64,000 bases of DNA, from contig CAILKP010000073.1 in NCBI GenBank assembly GCA_903834785.1, positions 1 to 64,000 on the forward strand, written 5' to 3'. Below the pieces are notes generated by a model. That model searched no databases, was not told the origin of the DNA, and saw nothing but the letters and a program-made list of their open reading frames with translations. The translations under genes and the position numbers were made by a program. Shown piece by piece: positions 1-7,436 of the stretch. The stretch comes from an uncultured bacterium (GTDB taxonomy: Bacteria > Planctomycetota > Phycisphaerae > Phycisphaerales > UBA1924). Numbering within the stretch: position 1 is the first letter of the stretch; each line of letters opens with the position of its first letter.

Positions 1-103
1 AGACGCGGCCCCTCTCCCCTCTCAAACTCACCCCTCTACCCCCCTCCCCTGTGGCGTGCAACGTGCAGCTGCAGGGGCTGGTACCATCAACAGACTCTCA
101 TAG

Positions 104-137
104 CGGCTGGTACAGGAAATGGGGGCAGGTCACGGGC
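104..137 (+). repeat. 34-bp intergenic repeat, copy 1
   Basis: This 34-base stretch lies just downstream of the minus-strand RCC1/S74 gene. It matches a second stretch at 6677-6710 in the same orientation at 32 of 34 positions. The shared core includes GGAAATGGGGGCAGGTCA. Similarity stops at both edges, so it is a discrete element and not part of a longer duplication. The core resembles the GGGGTCAGGTC-type motifs that I associate with REP-associated (RAYT) transposases; that link is from memory and unverified. No transposase gene is present in the window. Confidence 0.7.
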
Positions 138-170
138 AAATCGGCAGTGCTGCGAAACGACCAAGATCAG

Positions 171-3104
171 CTATTTGTGGTCCTTGCTCATCTTCAGCAG
201 AGCGGTCTCGATGGCGGCGAGCCGTGCCTTAAGCTCGGCGTTCTCGGCCTGAAGCAGCGTGATTGCTTGCTGCTGCTCCTGAATCGCCCCGATCGCCACG
301 ACCGACATCTGTGAGTAGTTGACAGTCAGCTTCTCCTTGCTCTCGTCGCCGATTACAAGCATCGGCAGAACCTCGCGAACTTCCTGCGCGATCATGCCGA
401 AGTCTTGGGTGCCGTCAGTCTTCCAGCGGAAGGTCACCGGCCGGAGCTTCATCGCCGCGGCAAGGTTGCCCTCGGCGCTGGCCACGTCGGTCTTGAGGCG
501 GGCATCGCTGACGTTGGTCCATGCTCCACTGTTTCCCAGTCGCGCGAAAGTCGGATTGGTACTGTTGGCGTTGTTCGTCACATCAAAGAAGCCGCTGTTG
601 CTCAGCCGTGCGCCGCCGCGTAAGCTGGTGTTGGAGGAGTTGTTCAAGACCATCTGCCAGTCGGCGGTGCCGAGCGAGCCAGTGGTGAGGTCCAGAAGTG
701 CGACCGGAGTGGTGGTTCCGATGCCCACATTGCCGTTGGTATCGATGAGCAGCCGAGAAGCGCTGCCCGTCCGGTCAATGATTTGAAACGTGCCGTTAAG
801 GCTGGCGGGCGTGGAGTTGACACCCGACGACTGGATCGTCCAGGTCCGCGGCGGAATCAAGCCGCCCGTCGCCGGGCCGCCCGTCAGGGCGATCTGAGCA
901 TCCCCAACACTCACCGCTTGCAGCGAATACTGCGTGTTGGGGGTCGTCGTTCCGATGCCGACGTTACCAGCGAATGAGGTCACACCCGTTGATGTAAACG
1001 CGTTCGCCGCATTCTTGAGGGCAACGGTTGACGAAATGCGGGCATCGGCCAGCGTGCCGGTGGTGATTTTCGAGGCATCGAGGTTTGGGATCTGCGCAGA
1101 ACCGAGCGTGCCGGTGGTGATCTTTGAGGCATCCAGATTGGGAACCTGGGCTAGGCTCAACGTGCCGGTAGTGATCTTTGAGGCATCGAGATTGGGAACC
1201 TGGGCTGTATTCAGCGTGCCGCTGGTGATGTTCGAAGCGCTCAGGCTGGTAAGCCCTGCGCCAGACCCGGAGAATGATGCTGCCACCACACCCGCAGCAA
1301 ATGAGCTGGCGCCGGCCACGCTGATGCCGCCGTTTGCCGACGGCGGTGCGGTCGAACCGATGCTCAGCCCGCCTGTCACACCCAATGATGAAGGTACCGG
1401 AGTACCTCGCAACGCCATGCTGTGATTCGCGCCGCCCGCGACGGCGGTATAGATCATCCCGAGGGGCAACGTGGGAACGTTCGTCCGGCCGCTGGTACTC
1501 AAGCCCCAGGCAGCCACCGTACCGTCGCTCCGAAGTGCTAGACAGTGGTCTCCGCCGCTTGCGATGGCGGCATAGGTCACTCCGGCGGGTAACGCGGGAA
1601 CATTCAACTGGCCGTAGAAGTTATCGCCCCACGCAACCACTGTACCGTTGCTCCGCAGCGCCAGGCTGTGGCCATTACCCGCCGCCACGGCGCTGTAGCT
1701 CACCCCGGTGGGCAATGCCGGAACGTTCAACCGGCCAGAGACGTTCCAGCCCCACGCAGCCACCGTGCCATCGCTCCGCAGCGCAAGGCTGTGATACTCA
1801 CCGGCCGCCACGGCGACATAGGTCACCCCGGCGGCCAGCGCAGGCACGTTCAACTGGTTGTAGAAGTTCGCGCCCCAAGCAGCCACCGTACCGTCGCTCC
1901 GCAGTGCTACACAGTGGTTTCCGCCGCTTGCGACGGCGGTATAAGTCACTCCGGTGGGTAACGCGGGAACAATTAACTGGCCTGAGGAGTTGTCGCCCCA
2001 GGCGGCTACCGTGCCATTACTTCGCAGCGCAAGGCTGTATCTGTTATTGCAAGACACGGCGGTGTAGGTCACCCCGGCGGTCAACGCGGGAACGTTTAAC
2101 TGGCCGTAAGTGTTGTCGCCAAACGCGGACACCGTGCCATCGCTCCGCAGCGCAAGGCTATGTACAACAGCGCCTGCCACGGCGACATAGGTCACCCCGG
2201 CGGTCAACGAGGGAACGTTCGACTGGCCATTGATATTGCTGCCCCACGCCACGGCGTCGAGCGGCGTCGGAGCCGGAGTCAAGTCTCTGAGCTTCGTCAA
2301 CACCACCTGCACAGTCGGCGACAACTTGCTCAAAGTCACCGCACCAGCGTTGATCGTCGGATTGGGATATACGCCGCTAAGGTCACCACCCGCCGCCCAG
2401 TTCGTCGGCATCCGGGCTGCATCCAGCACGCCGGTGGAGATGTTCGTCGCGTTGAGATTACTAATCGCCGCGCCGTTGCCGGTAAAGATGTTCGCAGGGT
2501 TCATGAACGAGAGCGGGCCGGTGTAAGTGCCGCTGAGTGCCGCAGGGGGGAGTATCCCCGTCAGGTTCGCGGCGTTCTGGTAAAAGCTGGGCGACTGGCC
2601 ATTGAGGCTGGTAGCGTTGGTCGCCGTGAGTGCGTTGGATGCCGTAGTTGCTGTCGCGGCGTTCTGAGCGAAAGTCGCATTCGGCGCCGCCGTCAACTCC
2701 TGCCGCGGCGTCAGTACCGTGTACCCGCTCGCATCCGAGCAGTCCAGCCCCGCGTCCTGTCGAACCTCGATCTCGAGGAACCGCTGCTGCCCGGCGAAGG
2801 CCGCCCCGCCAAAGTCCAGCGAGGCTCCAAACCGGCCCGCAGTCACGGCAAGGTTATCGGAGCATAGCGTGCTGCCGATCTGCGTGCCGCCGGTGGCGGC
2901 ATCGTACAGGCGGTAGCGGATGTCATAGGTACCCGCAGCGGGGGAGCCGGCGGAGGTGAGTTCGCCTTGGTACGTGAAGGCGGTGGTGAGGGGCAGTTGG
3001 GCGGTAGCCTGGCGGGCGGTCCCGGCGAGTATTGCCAAGGCGATGGTGCCGAAGCCAAGCATGTTGTTACCGGCGCGATTGCGAAGTGTCACATTCATCT
3101 CCAA
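171..3104 (-). CDS. Secreted RCC1-like / tail-fibre-like protein with C-terminal S74 autochaperone domain
   Basis: A 977-aa protein with an N-terminal signal peptide (hydrophobic LGFGTIALAILAG, cleavage probably after ATAQ). Residues about 303-560 hold repeats of 41 residues, each with a SLALRSDGTVAAWG-like core, as in RCC1/BNR-type beta-propellers. A tail-fibre-like region follows, with repeated NLDASKITTGTL units (about residues 630-690). The last 112 residues begin with SDARLKTD and contain DFGMIAQEV, the pattern of the S74 intramolecular chaperone of phage tail spikes, which trimerises and cleaves itself before the Ser. The end is a coiled coil. Start: the first Met has a second Met two codons later; either is possible. 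It is probably a surface or secreted trimeric protein; its ligand is unknown. Divergent from the sigma factor at 3341. Confidence 0.85.
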   Translation of the reverse strand: MEMNVTLRNRAGNNMLGFGTIALAILAGTARQATAQLPLTTAFTYQGELTSAGSPAAGTYDIRYRLYDAATGGTQIGSTLCSDNLAVTAGRFGASLDFGGAAFAGQQRFLEIEVRQDAGLDCSDASGYTVLTPRQELTAAPNATFAQNAATATTASNALTATNATSLNGQSPSFYQNAANLTGILPPAALSGTYTGPLSFMNPANIFTGNGAAISNLNATNISTGVLDAARMPTNWAAGGDLSGVYPNPTINAGAVTLSKLSPTVQVVLTKLRDLTPAPTPLDAVAWGSNINGQSNVPSLTAGVTYVAVAGAVVHSLALRSDGTVSAFGDNTYGQLNVPALTAGVTYTAVSCNNRYSLALRSNGTVAAWGDNSSGQLIVPALPTGVTYTAVASGGNHCVALRSDGTVAAWGANFYNQLNVPALAAGVTYVAVAAGEYHSLALRSDGTVAAWGWNVSGRLNVPALPTGVSYSAVAAGNGHSLALRSNGTVVAWGDNFYGQLNVPALPAGVTYAAIASGGDHCLALRSDGTVAAWGLSTSGRTNVPTLPLGMIYTAVAGGANHSMALRGTPVPSSLGVTGGLSIGSTAPPSANGGISVAGASSFAAGVVAASFSGSGAGLTSLSASNITSGTLNTAQVPNLDASKITTGTLSLAQVPNLDASKITTGTLGSAQIPNLDASKITTGTLADARISSTVALKNAANAFTSTGVTSFAGNVGIGTTTPNTQYSLQAVSVGDAQIALTGGPATGGLIPPRTWTIQSSGVNSTPASLNGTFQIIDRTGSASRLLIDTNGNVGIGTTTPVALLDLTTGSLGTADWQMVLNNSSNTSLRGGARLSNSGFFDVTNNANSTNPTFARLGNSGAWTNVSDARLKTDVASAEGNLAAAMKLRPVTFRWKTDGTQDFGMIAQEVREVLPMLVIGDESKEKLTVNYSQMSVVAIGAIQEQQQAITLLQAENAELKARLAAIETALLKMSKDHK
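1461..2198 (-). repeat. Six in-frame 123-bp RCC1-like repeats
   Basis: The units begin at Gly-Val-Thr-Tyr codons spaced exactly 123 bases (41 codons) apart; a seventh, partial unit follows at lower coordinates. Each carries an ALRSDGTVAAWG-like segment and an LNVPAL segment. The constant length with varying side chains at the same places suggests recent tandem amplification inside the gene at 171-3104, or repeat homogenisation. Confidence 0.85.
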
Positions 3105-3340
3105 AACAAAAGAGGGAAACCAGCGGTGGTTCTGCGCGGCGAGACGCGTACCTGCGGGAGAACGACAGCGTGCTCGCGGGGGCGCACAGAATTTTCACGT
3201 TGATTGCGGACGACCTGTTCTGGTACGGTTCTGTTTGGTTATCTGGACCCCGTTCTCCGCTCCAGAGGCGGATCTGGGAACCCCGCGGGGTGGCGGCGCG
3301 GGTTAGTATTCTGAGGCCCGGCTGCCCTTTGCCCCTGAGA

Positions 3341-3961
3341 ATGGACCAATCCCGCGACAAGCTGTTGACGGTCGTGCTGGACCGCGTTCGCCAAGGCGAT
3401 GAGAAGGCCACTGGCGAGCTGCTCAATGCCGCCTACGCCGATCTGCGGGTGATGGCGCGGAACCTGTTTGGCGGAAGCGGGCAGAATCACACTTTGCACC
3501 CCACCGCGCTGGTCAACGAGTTGTGCGTGGCCCTGCTTAATTCACCGGGGCCGCAGTGGAATGACCGGAACCACTTCTTTCGTTCTGCCGCACGGGCCAT
3601 GCGGAATCTGCTGATTGACCATGCGCGGGCCAAGAGAACCCTTCGCCGCGGCGGGCTGCCGCACGGCGAGGCAGAGGGGAGCGATCAGGCCCAGCCGTCA
3701 CTGCGGCAGCAGGGGCAACGAGTCTCCCTGGACTCGCTTGCTGCCGATGCCGGCCCGGCGACGATCGACCTGCTGGCACTGGACGAGGCCGTCACCCGGC
3801 TTGGTGAGCTCAACGAACGACTTCCGATGATCTTCGAGCTGCGATTCCTTGTCGGACTGACCGTTGAACAGACGGCCACCGTCGCTGATGTCTCCCCGCG
3901 CACCGTGGAGAAAGACAGCCAGTTCATTCGCGCCTGGCTGCAACGGGAAGTGGGTTCATGA
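3341..3961 (+). CDS. ECF-type RNA polymerase sigma factor (pair 1)
   Basis: A 206-aa sigma-70-like protein. Region 2 is the stretch around NAAYADLRVMARNLF, HPTALVNEL and HFFRSAARAMRNLLIDHARA. Region 4 is the C-terminal LRFLVGLTVEQTA plus a helix-turn-helix ending VEKDSQFIRAWLQRE. This is the pattern of the sigma-70 family known as TIGR02999 (ECF-like, common in planctomycetes and acidobacteria). I start at ATG 3341 because the upstream extension has no family similarity. The stop overlaps the start of the downstream kinase gene by four bases (ATGA), so the two are probably translationally coupled. The kinase is the likely upstream regulator. No anti-sigma factor gene is visible. Confidence 0.88.
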   Translation: MDQSRDKLLTVVLDRVRQGDEKATGELLNAAYADLRVMARNLFGGSGQNHTLHPTALVNELCVALLNSPGPQWNDRNHFFRSAARAMRNLLIDHARAKRTLRRGGLPHGEAEGSDQAQPSLRQQGQRVSLDSLAADAGPATIDLLALDEAVTRLGELNERLPMIFELRFLVGLTVEQTATVADVSPRTVEKDSQFIRAWLQREVGS

Positions 3962-6654
3962 GCCACACGCCAGGTCCCAACTCCCACGGGCGGCAGGCCC
4001 TGACCACGGCCCAGCTCGGGCTGGTGCATGCCATCTTTGAACAGGTCATCGACCTGGACGGCCCGGCGCGGGAGGCGTGCATCGTGCGGCTGGCGGCGGG
4101 AGATCAGGCGGTTTTGCTGGCCGCGAGCGAGCTGCTGCAGCTGGCCAGTGCGCCGCAGACGCTGTTTACGCCGCACCATGATGGGCTGATATCCCAGTTT
4201 CTGGCGCCCGATGCGGGCGGCCTGGGTGAGGGGCCGCTCCCGGAGACGATCGGGCCGTATCGCATCGAGAGGCTGATTGGTCGCGGCGGCATGGGCGTGG
4301 TGTACCTTGCAACCCAGAGTAACCCGAACCGCCAGGTGGCCCTGAAGCTGCTGGCCAATGTGGCGGCATCGGCCGCCTCGCGGCGACGTTTTGCACTGGA
4401 GATTGAAGTGCTCGGCCGCTTGGATGATCCTGGCATCGCCCGGATCTATCAGGCCGGCAGCCAAGCCACGGAGCGCGGGTCCGTCGGCTACTTCGCGATG
4501 GAGTACATCGCGGGGCCGCGGCTGACGGACTTTGCCAAAGCGGAGAGCCTCACCGTCGCCCAGCGGTTGCGGTTGATCGCCAAAGTCGCCGATGCGCTGC
4601 ACCATGCCCACACCAAAGGCGTCCTGCACCGAGACCTGAAGCCGGCGAACATTCTTGTTGCTGCGCCGAGCGGTAACGCCACACGCAGTGCGGAGCCGCA
4701 GCCGAAGATTCTCGACTTTGGTGTTGCCCGGCTCGTTGATGACCAGACGCACCAGACCGCGCTGACCGAAGCTGGGCTGCTGGTGGGGACCGTTGCGTAC
4801 ATGAGCCCCGAGCAACTTGCCGGGGTGAGCGACGACATTGATACGCGGACTGACATTTACGCGCTGGGCGTGGTGATGTATGAGCTGCTGTGCGGGCACC
4901 TGCCGCACGATGTTGTGCACAAGCCGGTGGCTGAGGCGGCCCGGATGATTCGCGATGATGCGCCCGCCCCGCTTGCCCGTGCTGCAAACGGCGAGCGTCT
5001 GGATCAGGATCTGATCACCATCGTGCAGAAGGCGATGGCGAAGGATCGCCAGCGGCGGTACTCCTCCGCCGCGGCACTGGCTGAGGATGTGCGTCGCTAC
5101 CTGGCCAATGAACCGATCGCCGCCCGGCCGCCGACGGCGGCGTACCAGCTTTCGAAGTTTGCTTCGCGGAACCGGACGCTGGTGGCGGCACTGGCGGCCT
5201 CGTCTGTCGTCGTTGTGGCGGCGCTGGTCACCAGTGTGGTGCTGCTCAAACGCGAGCAGGCCGCACGAGCGCAGTCAGACAAGACCGCCGCGCTGAATGA
5301 AGCCATTCGCGACTACATGATCAACGGCCTGCTTCTGAACGCGGCACCGTCACGCATGGGCTATGACGTGAAGATGCGAGATATTCTCGAGAAGACCGCC
5401 GCGGGAGTCGGCGAGCGGTTTGCCAAGCACCCGGAGCTTGAAGTCGAGGTCCGCTGGGACCTTGCCAACGTGTTTCAGCAGCTGGCTCAGAGCAAGGCGG
5501 CGATCGAACAGTGCAAGGCGGGACTGGAACTTGCCGAGCGGCTGTCGGGACCGCAGAGCACGCGAGCGATCGGCTTCCTGACCGTCATGGCCCGGGCCCA
5601 TCGCGTTGACAATAAACCTGAACTGGCGCTCGAGGTGGCGAGCCTGGCCGTCGAGCGGATCACTCGCCTGCTGCCGGAGAACGCTCCTGAGGGCCTTTTC
5701 GCCTTCGCTGAGAAGGGAGCGGCGCTGGTGGCGATGGGTCGATATTCCGAGGCGATTGCTCCGTTGCAGGAATCCCTGCGCCGAGGCGAACTGACCTCCA
5801 ATCGGGATGAGGCATCCCTGCTGGCGATATTGGACTGGCTGAGAGCCGCTGATCAGGGAATGGGCAATACTGCCGGGGCGCTCGCACGCACCAGAGAGGT
5901 CGCGTCCGCCACCGAGCGAATCCTCGGCTCCGACAGTGAGAACACCCTGGGAGCAAAGAGCAATCTGCTGAATGAACTGATGAAGGCGGGCCTCTTTGAC
6001 GAGGCCGCGAAGCTGGCTGAGGGGTTGCCAGAGACGGCGGAGCGGATCTGCCCTCCCGGGCACCCTGCGCGGGCGTATACCGCGTTTTCTGCCGCCACGG
6101 CGATGGCCAAGGCGGGCCGATTTGCTGAGGGCAAGGCGCTGGGCCTTAAGGCGCACCAGAACTTTGCGGCCATGAACGATGACCTCCATTGGACCACCGA
6201 GCGGGCCGCATCGCTCCTGCGGTCGATCGCCGCGCTGGCCAAGGACGCCGATGAACTCCAGCGTTGGTCGATGGAGACCGCACGGATACGGCTGATGGTC
6301 GCCAATGCTGATGAGCAAGCCACCACGCTGGCGCTGGCCGCGGCGATCCGGAAGGACTTTGGCGTCGGCGGGCTGGGCGACAGAGCGGCCACTTTCACCG
6401 ATCGAGTTTGGACCGAGCGGAACGAGCTCGCCCCTGCCGGCCACCCGCGCAGTGCGGCCTTTTGTGCCAACCTTGCGTTGCTGCTGGCCTCAGAGGGCAA
6501 GGGTCCGCAAGTCGCGACGTTGATCGAGGAGGCTCGGCAGGCGTTGCCTGGGGCGAAGGACCCGGCGGTGGTGCAGGCGATTCTCGATCGGGTTGCCCAA
6601 GCTGGTGTGGAGCCGAGGCCAGCTTCGCCCGCTGGCGTTGTGCCGAAGCCATAG
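3958..6654 (+). CDS. Membrane Ser/Thr protein kinase with TPR-like C-terminus (pair 1)
   Basis: An 898-aa Hanks-type kinase. An N-terminal helical segment of about 95 residues precedes the kinase domain. The glycine-rich loop is IGRGGMGVVY near residue 107, the ATP-binding Lys lies in VALKLL, the catalytic loop is HRDLKPAN near 224, and the metal-binding motif is DFGVAR near 252. The APE-like segment is SPEQ, followed by DIYALGVVMYELLCG. All catalytic residues are present. One membrane segment follows at about 405-428 (LVAALAASSVVVVAALV). The remaining 470 residues are helical and TPR-like and lie on the other side of the membrane, so they may sense a signal. The gene overlaps the sigma factor by four bases. 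Confidence 0.9.
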   Translation: MSHTPGPNSHGRQALTTAQLGLVHAIFEQVIDLDGPAREACIVRLAAGDQAVLLAASELLQLASAPQTLFTPHHDGLISQFLAPDAGGLGEGPLPETIGPYRIERLIGRGGMGVVYLATQSNPNRQVALKLLANVAASAASRRRFALEIEVLGRLDDPGIARIYQAGSQATERGSVGYFAMEYIAGPRLTDFAKAESLTVAQRLRLIAKVADALHHAHTKGVLHRDLKPANILVAAPSGNATRSAEPQPKILDFGVARLVDDQTHQTALTEAGLLVGTVAYMSPEQLAGVSDDIDTRTDIYALGVVMYELLCGHLPHDVVHKPVAEAARMIRDDAPAPLARAANGERLDQDLITIVQKAMAKDRQRRYSSAAALAEDVRRYLANEPIAARPPTAAYQLSKFASRNRTLVAALAASSVVVVAALVTSVVLLKREQAARAQSDKTAALNEAIRDYMINGLLLNAAPSRMGYDVKMRDILEKTAAGVGERFAKHPELEVEVRWDLANVFQQLAQSKAAIEQCKAGLELAERLSGPQSTRAIGFLTVMARAHRVDNKPELALEVASLAVERITRLLPENAPEGLFAFAEKGAALVAMGRYSEAIAPLQESLRRGELTSNRDEASLLAILDWLRAADQGMGNTAGALARTREVASATERILGSDSENTLGAKSNLLNELMKAGLFDEAAKLAEGLPETAERICPPGHPARAYTAFSAATAMAKAGRFAEGKALGLKAHQNFAAMNDDLHWTTERAASLLRSIAALAKDADELQRWSMETARIRLMVANADEQATTLALAAAIRKDFGVGGLGDRAATFTDRVWTERNELAPAGHPRSAAFCANLALLLASEGKGPQVATLIEEARQALPGAKDPAVVQAILDRVAQAGVEPRPASPAGVVPKP

Positions 6655-6676
6655 GCCGGTCTGTCTGCCGAAGAGT

Positions 6677-6710
6677 CGGCTCGTACAGGAAATGGGGGCA
6701 GGTCATGGGC
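6677..6710 (+). repeat. 34-bp intergenic repeat, copy 2
   Basis: Second copy of the element at 104-137, differing at two of 34 positions. It sits about 20 bases after the stop of the first kinase gene. The two direct copies bracket the RCC1/S74 gene and the first sigma/kinase pair (about 6.6 kb). No flanking target duplication is evident by eye. Confidence 0.7.
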
Positions 6711-6848
6711 GATCTGACTAAGTTGGAGGTCCGGTGGCACGACGGGCCGATGGCTACGCTCCGTTCCTAGGACAAGATAATGTAAGGTCCGACAGGTCCG
6801 ATAGCTCTCTTCGGGCCGAGCGTTCATGACCACCAAGAGTTAGAGCGC

Positions 6849-7436
6849 ATGAGTTCTGAGCAACCACATGATGTCACGCGGCTTTTGGCGAGGATCACCG
6901 ATGGTGATTCTGCCGCGACGGGTGAGCTGCTGAATGCGGCGTACGCGGATCTTCGGGCAATGGCGGCGGTGGTGTTCGGCAGCGGACAGCAGGGGCACAC
7001 GCTGCAGCCGACGGCGCTGGTGAACGAAGTGTGTATGCGGATGCTCAAGACGCCGAACCCGGGCTGGAATGACCGGAAGCACTTTTTTCGTGCCGCGGCA
7101 CGGGCGATGCGGAACGTTCTGACGGATTATGCCCGTGCGCGGAATGCGGACCGGCGTGGCGGCGGGGCGGCACGGGTGTCGCTGGATTCGATGTGCGTTG
7201 AGGGTGTGGCCGTGGCGAGGGACGCGCAGCTGGAGCTGGTGGACCTGCTGGCGCTTGACGAGACGATCGGGCGGCTTGCGGAGTTTGATGAGCAGATCCG
7301 GCAGGTCTTTGAGCTGCGGTTTCTGGCGGGGCTGACGGTGGGGCAGACGTCGGCGGTGCTGGAGGTTTCGGAGCGTGCGGTGGAGCAGGACAGCCGGTTC
7401 ATCCGGGCGTGGCTGCAGCGGGAGCTGGCATCGTGA
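6849..7436 (+). CDS. ECF-type RNA polymerase sigma factor (pair 2)
   Basis: A 195-aa paralogue of the sigma factor at 3341. The two share NAAYADLRAMA, LQPTALVNEV, WNDRKHFFRAAARAMRN and a C-terminal helix ending in DSRFIRAWLQRELAS. Region 2 and region 4 are both complete. ATG 6849 gives the family's usual N-terminus (SSEQPHDVTRLLARITDGD). The stop TGA overlaps the GTG start of the next kinase gene by four bases. Target promoters cannot be predicted from the sequence. Pairs 1 and 2 are clearly closer to each other than to pair 3, which points to local duplication. Confidence 0.88.
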   Translation: MSSEQPHDVTRLLARITDGDSAATGELLNAAYADLRAMAAVVFGSGQQGHTLQPTALVNEVCMRMLKTPNPGWNDRKHFFRAAARAMRNVLTDYARARNADRRGGGAARVSLDSMCVEGVAVARDAQLELVDLLALDETIGRLAEFDEQIRQVFELRFLAGLTVGQTSAVLEVSERAVEQDSRFIRAWLQRELAS

